Assembly (NCBI GenBank): GCA_016718805.1 | Contig: JADKCP010000005.1 | Location: forward strand, 1-64,000 | Length of the DNA stretch: 64,000 bases | Direction: 5' to 3' | Source: Bacteroidota bacterium | Lineage (GTDB): Bacteria; Bacteroidota; Bacteroidia; UBA4408 | In this document: positions 41,054 through 49,756 of the stretch, piece by piece | Position numbering within the stretch: position 1 is the first letter of the stretch | Layout of the letters: the number at the start of each line of letters is the position of its first letter | Notes under the pieces: model-generated | Database searches by the model: none | Told to the model about the DNA's origin: nothing | What the model saw: only the letters and a program-made list of their open reading frames with translations | Position numbers and translations under genes: made by a program

Positions 41054-42322
41054 TTAATGGTCATTCAAAGGCAGACCTCTTTTTTGAAATTCTTTCCAAT
41101 TGAGGTATTCAGGACCTTTTCTATGTTCAACCATAGTGATGCAATCATCCACCGGACACATAATTTTACATAAGTTACATCCAACACATTCTTCTTCTTT
41201 AATAGTATAAGTGTTGTAAGGCATTCCTTTGCGAATATCAATTGCTTGATGCGAAGTATCTTCACATGCAATGTAACAAAGTCCGCAGTGAATGCACTTT
41301 TCTTCGTTTATATGGGCGGTAATATGAAAGTTAATATCGAGCTCTTCCCAGTGGGTAATTTTCTTGATTGATAAACCAACAAAATCGTCGATGGTTTTAA
41401 ATCCTTTTTCATCCATCCAATTACTCAATCCTTCGCACATATCGGTAACAATTCTAAAACCATGCTTCATTGCTGCTGTGCATACTTGCACATTACTTGC
41501 ACCCAGCAACATAAACTCGGCCGCATCTTTCCAAGTGCTAATTCCTCCAATACCGGAGATGGGAGTGTGTGATGTTTTTTCGTTTCTTCCCAGTGAGGTT
41601 AAAAACTTAAGTGCAATAGGTTTTACCGCAGGACCACAATAACCGCCATATACACTCATACCACCTACGTTGGGATTCGGTACAAAAGTATCGAGGTCGA
41701 CTCCGGTAATTGATTGTATCGTGTTGATTAAAGATAAACCATTGGTTCCGGCTTCAATTACAGCTTCACCTGCAGGAACAACAGAATGTACATTGGGAGT
41801 TAATTTAGTAATCACAGGAATTTCTGCGTACTCCATTACCCATTCTACCACCATTTTTGCAATCATCGGATCTTGTCCAACCACAGCGCCCATACCTCTT
41901 TCGACCATGCCATGTGGACAACCAAAATTCAATTCTAAACCATGACAACCGGTATCCTGCACCTTTTTTATGAGTTCTCGCCAGCTTTCTTTAGTGTTAT
42001 TGGCCATGAGCGAAACGATCATCGCTCTATCAGGAAATTCTTTCATCACTTCGCGAATTTCTCTCAGATTTAACTCGAGAGGACGATCGCTAATTAATTC
42101 AATATTATTGAAACCCATTGCACGATGCCCGCCAAAATCGACAGAAGAATATCGCGACGAAACATTTTTTACCTGATCGCCCAAGGTTTTCCACACTACC
42201 CCACCCCATCCTGCTTCGAATGCTCGAAGTACATTTATTTTTTTATCGGTTGGAGGAGCACTGGCTAACCAAAATGGATTTGGAGATTTAATACCAAGAA
42301 AGGTGGACTGTAAATTTGCCAT
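41054..42322 (-). CDS. preA: NAD-dependent dihydropyrimidine dehydrogenase, PreA subunit
   Basis: A 422-residue protein: a dihydroorotate-dehydrogenase-like FMN barrel (start NLQSTFLGIKSPNPFWLASA, then ELNFGCPHGMVERGMG) followed by a ferredoxin domain with two 4Fe-4S clusters, CIHCGLCYIACEDTSHQ and CVGCNLCKIMCPVDDC. It reduces uracil and thymine with a PreT partner, which is not in this window. Same strand and near the tyrosine operon, but the function is unrelated. Confidence 0.93.
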   Translation of the reverse strand: MANLQSTFLGIKSPNPFWLASAPPTDKKINVLRAFEAGWGGVVWKTLGDQVKNVSSRYSSVDFGGHRAMGFNNIELISDRPLELNLREIREVMKEFPDRAMIVSLMANNTKESWRELIKKVQDTGCHGLELNFGCPHGMVERGMGAVVGQDPMIAKMVVEWVMEYAEIPVITKLTPNVHSVVPAGEAVIEAGTNGLSLINTIQSITGVDLDTFVPNPNVGGMSVYGGYCGPAVKPIALKFLTSLGRNEKTSHTPISGIGGISTWKDAAEFMLLGASNVQVCTAAMKHGFRIVTDMCEGLSNWMDEKGFKTIDDFVGLSIKKITHWEELDINFHITAHINEEKCIHCGLCYIACEDTSHQAIDIRKGMPYNTYTIKEEECVGCNLCKIMCPVDDCITMVEHRKGPEYLNWKEFQKRGLPLNDH

Positions 42323-42436
42323 AATATTTAGTTTACTTGCGTGAAAGTAAAATATTAGCAGGATAATTCAAAGTATATCATGGAAAATACAAGCACAAAA
42401 TTTTTTTTTCAAAAATAAGTTCCGGTAAGATGAAGC

Positions 42437-43831
42437 TTATTTCGTAATTATAACTTTCCTTAAAGTTGTAGTTCCTTCACCTTTAATCTTTACAAAATAA
42501 TTTCCAGCATACAATTTTCGTGTATCAAAATAGGCAATGGTACTTCCTTGATAAATCGGTACCTGTTGAATTAATCTGGCACTTGCATCATACAGTTCTA
42601 GTTCCATATTACTTGTTGCCAAATGATTTAATTGAACTGCAATAAAATCGCTGGCCGGAACAGGAAAAATTTGAATGGATGCAGAAGTATTCAGCTCATT
42701 GATACTTGTAGGCAAATAAGTTGTAACCGGTTCAGAAATGGAAGTTACTTTTGAAGCTACTTTTGTTCCATAAAAAGTTGGACCAACGGCATACGGATAA
42801 GCCGAATTCCAAGCTGAATCAACTGTTGCAAAATAACAGTAAATGCCGGCAGGATATTCAGGAGTTACACAAAAACGTCCGTTGTGTTCGTCAAGATAAT
42901 CAGGAGTTGACGTTGTAGTAGGTATATATTCATAATCTTCTCGAAAATACCCAAGAGGATAGGTACTACTAACAGCAGGGCCTGCAGTAACAGTTGAACC
43001 ATTAGCATAGGTGTTACGGCTAGTGATGTTACGCTTTGCATAACTCGATTTCATGCGTACAATACCTCCGGTACCATTGCTATTTTTATATGCATAAGCA
43101 CCATAAATTGGAAAGCCGTCGTAAGCAAATCCAATAAGAGGTGAGTGTTGCGTGCTATCTATAGCATACAATCCATCTGCATCATATAAATTACAGATGG
43201 TTGAAAGCACGTTGATATCGAGTTTAAAAGCGCTGGGATTTTGATGATGATGGTAATTTCCCATTGCAGGATGCCCTTTGGAACAATCAAAACCTCCGCG
43301 TTCTGCAACAACAGCATCACGGTTCCAAACTCCGTCACCGGGACCTCCGGGTATAGGTCCACCGGCTAAAGCATTGGTTGAATTTTTCCAGGATACACCA
43401 TCTCGGTAATCGAACAATGCAACACCATTAATAAAAACTCCAATATTACCTCCGTTAGTATTCGTTGGTGTACCGGTATTTTGTATTGGGCTTAATGGAA
43501 TTTTAAAAATTGCATTTTGATTGCTGGCAATTGAAGGGTTTCCATCTAAAAAAGGTCCTGTAACATAGGTAGGAATTCCTTTGGTACTAACATATACCCA
43601 ATTGCTTGAATATTGTACCGTTTGAACGTTGGCTAAAACCGCATCCACAATTGGAGTTGAATTTCCGCTAACATAATGTCTACCGGTTATGGTGGTGTTT
43701 TGCAACCAACTTAGTATAGCCGGATTTGTTTGGGCATTACTTTTTATAAAATTTGAAAAAAGAAATGCACTTACTAAAAGTGTTGTACCTAGGCCATTAA
43801 AATAATTTTTGTGTTGCTTTTTTGTGTTCAT
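42437..43831 (-). CDS. YHYH-domain protein with type IX sorting domain
   Basis: A 464-residue secreted protein: signal peptide (about 1-35), a YHYH domain over the middle (HPAMGNYHHHQNPSAF and AYDGFPIYGAYAYKN), and a C-terminal type IX sorting domain (NELNTSASIQIFPVPASDF, ASARLIQQVPI, LYAGNYFVKIKGEG). Several His residues around the YHYH motif suggest metal binding. It follows the sulfatase gene by only 6 bp, so the two proteins are probably exported together. Confidence 0.85.
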   Translation of the reverse strand: MNTKKQHKNYFNGLGTTLLVSAFLFSNFIKSNAQTNPAILSWLQNTTITGRHYVSGNSTPIVDAVLANVQTVQYSSNWVYVSTKGIPTYVTGPFLDGNPSIASNQNAIFKIPLSPIQNTGTPTNTNGGNIGVFINGVALFDYRDGVSWKNSTNALAGGPIPGGPGDGVWNRDAVVAERGGFDCSKGHPAMGNYHHHQNPSAFKLDINVLSTICNLYDADGLYAIDSTQHSPLIGFAYDGFPIYGAYAYKNSNGTGGIVRMKSSYAKRNITSRNTYANGSTVTAGPAVSSTYPLGYFREDYEYIPTTTSTPDYLDEHNGRFCVTPEYPAGIYCYFATVDSAWNSAYPYAVGPTFYGTKVASKVTSISEPVTTYLPTSINELNTSASIQIFPVPASDFIAVQLNHLATSNMELELYDASARLIQQVPIYQGSTIAYFDTRKLYAGNYFVKIKGEGTTTLRKVIITK

Positions 43832-43837
43832 TTTTGA

Positions 43838-45436
43838 TTAGTTAAGATGAATAATTTTTGTCTTAAAAAGTTTGGTATTGCTGAAAGCTTGTATAAAATA
43901 TAGTCCTGTTGGAAAATTCGAAAAATCGATTGTTTCATTAGAATGCTGGTCATAAACCAAATCACCTTGTGCATTAAAAAGTTGAATTTGAGTCAATGAA
44001 AATTTACACTTAATTGATACTCGATTACCAGCTGGATTGGGATACACGTATATGTCATCGTCACTATAATTCTCTGCAATCCCGGTTCCTAAATTACACG
44101 AATTTGAAGTTCCAATCAGGTTATTCATTTCTGTACACAAGTAATAATAATTTGCACTATCAGCAGCGATCATCGTGTTAACCAACAAATTGGTTAATTC
44201 ATCCGGGTCATTTTGCAAATTATACAACTCTACTCCACCAGCATCAAATCTTATTAACTTATAAGTATTATTTCGAATAGCCTTGGCATCATCTGCATCA
44301 GGAGTGTTTTTAAACATCTCACAAAAAGACCAAGGTCGAATGCTATCAACACTATTATTAAGTATCGCTAGCATGCTTTTACTATCAACAGGTTTATTTG
44401 CAGGTACAAGTGATCTCCATGAGCTATCGCCCATTAATTCTAAAACGGTAGCAAAAATATCGTGGGTGTTTACCAATGCATTACTAACCCTTCCCGGATT
44501 ATTCACCGATGGTCCCGCTATTATCAATGGAACATGCACCCCATACTGGTATACGGTACCTTTAGCTCTGTTAAGGTTGGCAATTTGTGCTGTGGCTGTT
44601 GCATTTCCATTATCACCTACAAAAATAATATCGGTACTATCCAGTTTATTCAACACTTGTAAGGAATCAAACAAACGGCCAATTTCAGTATCGAGTGCTT
44701 GCAAAGATGCTTTAAAATACAATTTCGGATTTTGTTGTATATGCTGCGTTGTGCCGCTAAGTGTGGTATAAGTATGCAAATTTAATGGGGGTAAATGAAA
44801 AGGTGAATGTGGAGCATTAAATGCCAACCACAAAAAGAATGGATTATTAACCGGAATGGTTTTTAACCAACTAACCGCATTGTTAACATTTTCAGTAGTT
44901 GCATAATTAGTGACCGGAATTGCTACGCCATTTACATACTTGGTCCAATTGGTATAACTTGGAAGTGCACCTATAAATGGTCCTTCAAAATGAGCATATC
45001 CAAGTAGATTGGGAAATAATAAATTTCCTGCAGGATTGGGATTGTGTAAATGCCATTTTCCAATGTTGGCAGAGTAAATGTTTGAATTGTATGCTGTGAG
45101 CAATCGAGGCAAAGTTTTTTCAGCTGTATCAAGTGTGCCTGAACCGGCAGTACTTCCAACAATATTCCCAACACCGGTTCTAAAACTATAACGCCCGGTA
45201 AGCATTCCTGCACGTGTTGAGGAACAAACAGGATTTGACATTGCTTGTTTAAAGCGAACACCTTTCGCCAGCAATGCTCTTATATTGGGCAGATCAACAG
45301 TATCACCAGCATCTTCGTAAAAACCAAAATAATCGGTTCCAATATCATCGGCAATGATTAACACTACGTTGCGTTGCGCGAAAATTGTTGATGAACCAAT
45401 AAAAATAACGAATAGTAAAATAAAATACTTCTTCAT
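43838..45436 (-). CDS. Secreted sulfatase-family hydrolase with type IX sorting domain
   Basis: Started at ATG 45436 (MKKYFILLFVIFIGSSTIFAQ); 532 residues. Sulfatase features: NVVLIIADDIGTDYFGFYE (metal site), VCSSTRAGMLTGRYSF (the active-site Cys that becomes formylglycine) and WHLHNPNPAGNLLFPN. The active-site signature reads C-S-S-T-R, with Ser where Pro or Ala is usual. The C-terminal 75 residues are a type IX sorting domain (YVYPNPAGNRVSIKCK, FPTGLYFIQAFSN). It would act on sulfated polysaccharides outside the cell. The last 6 bp to the YHYH gene suggest one operon. Confidence 0.88.
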   Translation of the reverse strand: MKKYFILLFVIFIGSSTIFAQRNVVLIIADDIGTDYFGFYEDAGDTVDLPNIRALLAKGVRFKQAMSNPVCSSTRAGMLTGRYSFRTGVGNIVGSTAGSGTLDTAEKTLPRLLTAYNSNIYSANIGKWHLHNPNPAGNLLFPNLLGYAHFEGPFIGALPSYTNWTKYVNGVAIPVTNYATTENVNNAVSWLKTIPVNNPFFLWLAFNAPHSPFHLPPLNLHTYTTLSGTTQHIQQNPKLYFKASLQALDTEIGRLFDSLQVLNKLDSTDIIFVGDNGNATATAQIANLNRAKGTVYQYGVHVPLIIAGPSVNNPGRVSNALVNTHDIFATVLELMGDSSWRSLVPANKPVDSKSMLAILNNSVDSIRPWSFCEMFKNTPDADDAKAIRNNTYKLIRFDAGGVELYNLQNDPDELTNLLVNTMIAADSANYYYLCTEMNNLIGTSNSCNLGTGIAENYSDDDIYVYPNPAGNRVSIKCKFSLTQIQLFNAQGDLVYDQHSNETIDFSNFPTGLYFIQAFSNTKLFKTKIIHLN

Positions 45437-45613
45437 CCCAAACAATTAAAATTAATTTTCATACCCACTTGTTTATTAAGACGACTAAGTTGACTCCTTC
45501 CTTCGCAACAAGTTTAATTCAAACTTAAAGAACATTTACATGCTTTTCTTTAAGATAATGTAACATTTAAAACAAACCTGCGTATAAGCCCTTAGAATTA
45601 CAGTATTCACAAA

Positions 45614-46393
45614 ATGAAAAGCACAAAATTTACGCCATTCACTAAAGTTGCATTTGGTCTAATTAGTATTCTCATTCAAGTTCAGCCGCTGTTTGCTATT
45701 GGTATTTTCCCAGATGAAACTCTTTTCAAAACCAGTGAGCCATTCCCTACTGGCAAAATAAAGTTCAGAGAAGATTGGGTGTATCATTACATTGATGGAA
45801 ATGCAGGTGTTCGACAAAAATCGGGATATGAACGTTACGATGATTTTGGGTTAAAAATTGAAGAAGCTAAATTTAATACTGAAGGCAAAGCTATTTTGGA
45901 AGCTACATTTACTTACGATGAGTATGCAAGAGAAATTCAGGCTATTGGATATGAAAACAATGTTTCATTCTTTAAAAAATGGACCTATACATTTGACGAT
46001 AGCAAAAAAGTGTTGACCAAAACACTCTTTAATAATTCTGTGAATCATGAAAAGTGGATTTACAAATTTGATAGTGCAGGCAATATTTGTGAAAAAATAA
46101 ATTTCAATAAAGACGGTGAACTCAACTTCAAATATGCAATTTCATATACCGACTTCAATAAAACTAAGGAATTAATTGAGTTTGATACGAATGGAAAACA
46201 ATATGAAAAGTGGGTGTATATTTATTCCGATAGAAAGCTAAATACTGAGGTAATACACTATAATTCATCGAATGAAATACTACATACTTACCTCAACAGA
46301 TACGATGAAAATGGCTTATTACAAGAGGTGCAAACTTATGATAGTGAAAACAAACTGATTGAAAAAACAATTTCAGTTTATCAGTATTACTAA
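45614..46393 (+). CDS. Secreted repeat protein of unknown function
   Basis: A 259-residue protein with a signal peptide (about 1-29) and five or so loose repeats of the type [YF]xx(F/Y)Dxxxxx..KK(W)xY: for example KKWTYTFDDSKK, HEKWIYKFDSAGN and YEKWVYIYSDRK. This beta pattern recalls MORN- or RHS-like repeats but is not clear enough to name. Monocistronic, on the plus strand between two minus-strand operons. Function unknown. Confidence 0.7.
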   Translation: MKSTKFTPFTKVAFGLISILIQVQPLFAIGIFPDETLFKTSEPFPTGKIKFREDWVYHYIDGNAGVRQKSGYERYDDFGLKIEEAKFNTEGKAILEATFTYDEYAREIQAIGYENNVSFFKKWTYTFDDSKKVLTKTLFNNSVNHEKWIYKFDSAGNICEKINFNKDGELNFKYAISYTDFNKTKELIEFDTNGKQYEKWVYIYSDRKLNTEVIHYNSSNEILHTYLNRYDENGLLQEVQTYDSENKLIEKTISVYQYY

Positions 46394-46500
46394 AACTATA
46401 ACGATTACTATATTATTTGCATCAACCCATCTTTTGTAATTGCAAATTTTTACTTGTTGTAATTTACAGATAAGCTGTATTTAAAGGCAAAAACATAATT

Positions 46501-47532
46501 TTACTTATCAAACAAAAGTTCCTTCGGATAGGCGTTGCTTGGATTAAAGATGAATTTTTTATCCGATAAACAAAGCAAAAATGCCGTAATGTCAACACGT
46601 TCATTAGGGCTAAGTGGAATTCCATCTTTTTTTAATTGATTAGCAAGTGTGGAACTTTGGGTAATTCCGGATGAATAATGCATGAGCACTTGTGTTAAAT
46701 TCTTAAATCTACCATCGTGCATATAAGGGTGGGTATATTCAATATTGCGCAAAGTGGGAACTTTAAATTTTAACGAATCTTTGGCGGCATGCGTTACCTT
46801 CATTCTACCTAAATCTTGTAAATGTTCATCCACAGCCAATCCATTATTTTGAAATGTGTAATTAGTAAACAAAGGTTCGGCATGACAGGAGGCACAATGC
46901 ATTTTAAAAAGGCGATAACCATTTTTTTCCTGCAGTGTAAATTCTGATTTATTTCGCATCACACTGTCGTATTTGCTTTCAGCGCTCACTAAACTGAGCA
47001 TAAATTGTGAAATACTTTTTAGCACACGTTCGCCGGTAATTGAGCTATCCTTATAAGCAGCATAAAATAGTTTTGGAAAGGGTTTATTTACTTGTAATTT
47101 CTCAACTACATGCTGCATTGTTTCATCCATTTCGAGCGGATGTGTAATTGGAAATAAAGCCTGCATATCGAGGTGATTAATAGCTCCATCCCACATGAAA
47201 CTGTTACTCCAAGCTAGATTTATCAATGCAGGCGCATTGCGGCTACCAATTTTATCATCAATACCATGACTCAAAGCATGGTCGGTATGAGCAAAGGAAG
47301 CGTATGGAGAGTGGCACGAAGCACAAGATATTTTATTATTTCGTGAAAGTAAACTACTGTAAAAAAGTGCGCGACCCAAATAGATTTTTGAGCTATCAAT
47401 GGGATTTCTTTCAAATGAATAATGCGGTTGCGGCCAATTAACAGGTACATTAAATACGGTTTCCAACTTTGGTACAAAAGCAGCCAGGATATACACTACA
47501 ATTATGCAAGCAATAATTTTAGCAAGCCTCAT
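46501..47532 (-). CDS. Di-heme cytochrome c peroxidase family protein (MbnH/MauG-like)
   Basis: A 343-residue protein with an N-terminal membrane/signal segment and two heme-binding motifs, KISCASCHSPYASF and KMHCASCHAEPLF. HPLEMDETMQHV and KFKVPTLRNIEYTHPYMHDG are typical of the MauG/CcpA group. In known MbnH/MbnP pairs, this protein oxidises a Trp of MbnP to kynurenine. The gene overlaps the MbnP-like gene by 4 bp. It ends the five-gene ECF sigma operon. Confidence 0.85.
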   Translation of the reverse strand: MRLAKIIACIIVVYILAAFVPKLETVFNVPVNWPQPHYSFERNPIDSSKIYLGRALFYSSLLSRNNKISCASCHSPYASFAHTDHALSHGIDDKIGSRNAPALINLAWSNSFMWDGAINHLDMQALFPITHPLEMDETMQHVVEKLQVNKPFPKLFYAAYKDSSITGERVLKSISQFMLSLVSAESKYDSVMRNKSEFTLQEKNGYRLFKMHCASCHAEPLFTNYTFQNNGLAVDEHLQDLGRMKVTHAAKDSLKFKVPTLRNIEYTHPYMHDGRFKNLTQVLMHYSSGITQSSTLANQLKKDGIPLSPNERVDITAFLLCLSDKKFIFNPSNAYPKELLFDK

Positions 47533-48221
47533 TTTGCTAGATTAAAACAACTTTTAGTTCTTAGTGATAGTGCAACAGCCTCCTTACCTGGTGACATGAT
47601 GTTGGGTTGTTGTTTTACTATTTCTGAGGTGATTAATTTTTGAACATCAAAATAAAACTTCAAAGAGTTTAGTTGGTCAATTTTAAACTTTAGAGTTTGT
47701 AAAGCATTTTCATTTTGCTGATATCCACCTAAGTGATAAATAAAACTTTTTATAACACCTTCTTTACTTTTATAGGTTCCTTCAATTTTTACATTTATAT
47801 AACCGCTTTGCCAAGTCCAATACATTCCTTTGGTTGGATCTAAATCGGCGCCAAAAACTCCCGAAACTGAAGTAATACTGTCTATTCCCAAATTAAATAC
47901 CAACTCATCAGCTATTAGTTGGTTTGGAATTTTAATCTTCAATGCTAAGCTTTCAGGTTTATTCAAATCAATCAAATGAAAACTCTGCATTTCGCTCCAT
48001 ACGGTTACTCCTTTGTTTAACAATTGAAATCCGGATAAATACATTTTCATGACATCGATGCAAATGCTATCGCCGGCGGAGGAAAAACACTTTTCGGAGC
48101 TTAATTCATGCGCACCTGCAATCGGAATAATTTCCAACTCTAACTGGCTGGAAGATTGAGCAAACGTGTTGCTGCAATAAACAATGATTTGTGCTAAAAT
48201 GAGACTAAGAATCCGTTTCAT
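47529..48221 (-). CDS. MbnP-like copper-binding-type periplasmic protein
   Basis: A 230-residue protein with a signal peptide (about 1-21) and the MbnP pattern: LELEIIPIAGAHELSSEKCF, DVMKMYLSGFQLLN and GMYWTWQSGYINVKIEGTYK, with the Trp residues that MbnH-type partners modify. Such proteins bind copper in the periplasm. Gene order, 4-bp overlap with the di-heme protein, and the ECF sigma gene upstream point to a metal-responsive envelope system. Confidence 0.85.
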   Translation of the reverse strand: MKRILSLILAQIIVYCSNTFAQSSSQLELEIIPIAGAHELSSEKCFSSAGDSICIDVMKMYLSGFQLLNKGVTVWSEMQSFHLIDLNKPESLALKIKIPNQLIADELVFNLGIDSITSVSGVFGADLDPTKGMYWTWQSGYINVKIEGTYKSKEGVIKSFIYHLGGYQQNENALQTLKFKIDQLNSLKFYFDVQKLITSEIVKQQPNIMSPGKEAVALSLRTKSCFNLAK

Positions 48222-48222
48222 T

Positions 48223-48678
48223 TCAATGTTTTCTTCGAGGTGGGCGATGCGAAAACAAGGAAGCTAATTCTGTTGCCAAACTATCAAAGTAAGTTAACTG
48301 AGAAGGGTTGCATAACTTTTTCACATCCTTAAAATGCGAAAAATTCACTTGCTCTATTTGCATTTGCACCAGTCCAATTTGTTGAATTATTGAATCATTA
48401 GAAACCGGTATAGCATCCTTTGATAATTGCAAATACAAACTGTTCTTAAGCGCATTAATTCTTGAATCTAATTGATTTATTTGTTGGCGATGTTGTACTA
48501 TAAGTTGATCGAATTTTTCAATTTGGTCAGGCGTAAAATGTAATTTTTCAATCATATAATCGCGTGGACCATTCTTTCCGGGAGGATGCGGTCGGCCAAA
48601 AAACAAGAAGGCCAACAATAGGAGATTCACTAAAATCAACAAAACTACAGCTGTCCCAAGTACTTTTAGTTTATTCAT
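48223..48678 (-). CDS. Periplasmic heavy-metal sensor (CpxP/Spy-like)
   Basis: A 151-residue protein with an N-terminal membrane anchor (LGTAVVLLILVNLLLLAFLF) and a helical periplasmic part with a loose LTPDQ-like repeat (HFTPDQIEKFDQLIVQHRQQ), ending in a His/Arg-rich tail (FSHRPPRRKH). Relatives are chaperones or metal sensors that signal to an ECF sigma factor. It overlaps the anti-sigma-like gene by 8 bp and lies 1 bp from the MbnP-like gene. Confidence 0.78.
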   Translation of the reverse strand: MNKLKVLGTAVVLLILVNLLLLAFLFFGRPHPPGKNGPRDYMIEKLHFTPDQIEKFDQLIVQHRQQINQLDSRINALKNSLYLQLSKDAIPVSNDSIIQQIGLVQMQIEQVNFSHFKDVKKLCNPSQLTYFDSLATELASLFSHRPPRRKH

Positions 48679-48943
48679 GGTAAATCGAGTTTTGAGAAAT
48701 AATATTGTACTGCTCAGCCAAATTTTCGAGTCGATTACTTTTCAGTGCAGTATAAGTAGTAAATGCATTTAAAAGAAGCAGCACAAAACATACTGCAGCA
48801 ATAGCTCGTAAGCTTTTGTACGAATAAGTAGTGATACTTGACGCTGCAATTTTTTGTTTAATTCGTGTATACAAAAAGGGTGAAGCTTCAACACGATTCA
48901 GCTGTTCGAGCAGCTGGAAGTTTTCATTTTCATTGGTACTCAT
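48671..48943 (-). CDS. Putative anti-sigma factor (single-pass membrane protein)
   Basis: A 90-residue protein: a soluble N-terminal half (LLEQLNRVEASPFLYTRIKQ), one transmembrane segment (about residues 46-65, LRAIAAVCFVLLLLNAFTTY) and a short periplasmic tail. Position between the sigma gene and the sensor gene, the topology and the size suggest that it holds the sigma factor at the membrane. It lacks a classical zinc motif, so the role is an inference. Confidence 0.65.
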   Translation of the reverse strand: MSTNENENFQLLEQLNRVEASPFLYTRIKQKIAASSITTYSYKSLRAIAAVCFVLLLLNAFTTYTALKSNRLENLAEQYNIISQNSIYHE

Positions 48944-49051
48944 AGTTCTTGGTTTTAATCAGTATGATGTGGTTAGCATACATCCGACAACTAATTTTTC
49001 AAAGCTTACACCTGCTATAAATTAGTTGCAGTAGTTATGACGACCTTTCTT

Positions 49052-49576
49052 TTAATATCCTTCGTTGCTTTTTAATTTTAGTGCCAAATTCGTCTTTGCC
49101 CGCTGTAGCAATGATTCAATGGCTTTATAACTCATGTTTAGTATTTCGGCAATTTCGTTGATTGATTTCTGTTCAATTTTATTCAGTATTAAAACGGTTT
49201 TTTGATTTGCTGGCAACTGCTCAATAAGTTTAAAAATACGCGCTGTTGCTTCTTTATTCTCCAAAATAACACCTGGATGATCAAACACTTGATGGTCGTG
49301 TTTGAGTTCGGAACTATCGTCGTAAAATAAGGAAGTAATGAAAGCAAAACGTTTTTTTCTTTGTCTTGCTTTTATAAAATCAAGCGATTTGTTGATCGTA
49401 ATTCTATAAATCCAAGTAGTAATTTTTGATTCGGCTTTAAAGCTATGCAAAGAAAAATGTATGGTAACAAACACATCTTGGGTAATTTCCTCAGCATCCT
49501 GTACATTTTGTACATAATTTAATGCGAGATTAAATACCAAATTCTTATGCTCTTTATATAATTCTTCGAGATTCAA
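49052..49576 (-). CDS. ECF RNA polymerase sigma factor
   Basis: A 174-residue protein with the sigma-70 regions 2 and 4: NLALNYVQNVQDAEEITQDV, TTWIYRITINKSLDFIKARQ and IEQLPANQKTVLILNKIEQ with the HTH AEILNMSYKAIESLLQRAK. Starts with TTG at 49576, supported by the -7 box just upstream. It directs the transcription of the downstream anti-sigma, sensor, MbnP and MbnH-like genes, plus other unknown targets. Confidence 0.92.
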   Translation of the reverse strand: MNLEELYKEHKNLVFNLALNYVQNVQDAEEITQDVFVTIHFSLHSFKAESKITTWIYRITINKSLDFIKARQRKKRFAFITSLFYDDSSELKHDHQVFDHPGVILENKEATARIFKLIEQLPANQKTVLILNKIEQKSINEIAEILNMSYKAIESLLQRAKTNLALKLKSNEGY

Positions 49577-49593
49577 TGCGTGAATTTGTTGGG

Positions 49594-49601
49594 CAAATCT
49601 A
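49594..49601 (-). promoter_or_regulatory. -7 promoter element of the ECF sigma operon
   Basis: On the minus strand TAGATTTG fits the Bacteroidota -7 consensus TAnnTTTG. Transcription would begin about 10 bp before the TTG start codon at 49576. No clear TTTG is seen 20 nt upstream, so it may be a weak or activator-dependent promoter. Confidence 0.45.
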
Positions 49602-49709
49602 ACTTTAAATTCGACTAATTTTAAAGAGGTAATTAAAATTCATTTTTCTAACTTCTTAAGCGGTAATTTTATTCAAGTTCATTCTTCGTTCATCGCAGCC
49701 AAAATTAAC

Positions 49710-49739
49710 TTTGCCCGATTCAATTATCTAGTATATTTG
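49710..49739 (+). promoter_or_regulatory. Promoter of the M1 aminopeptidase gene
   Basis: TTTG at 49710-49713 and TATATTTG at 49732-49739, separated by 18 nt, fit the -33/-7 consensus. Transcription would start near 49745, leaving a leader of about 12 nt before the ATG at 49757. Confidence 0.6.
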
Positions 49740-49756
49740 GCAATTCAAAAAAATAT

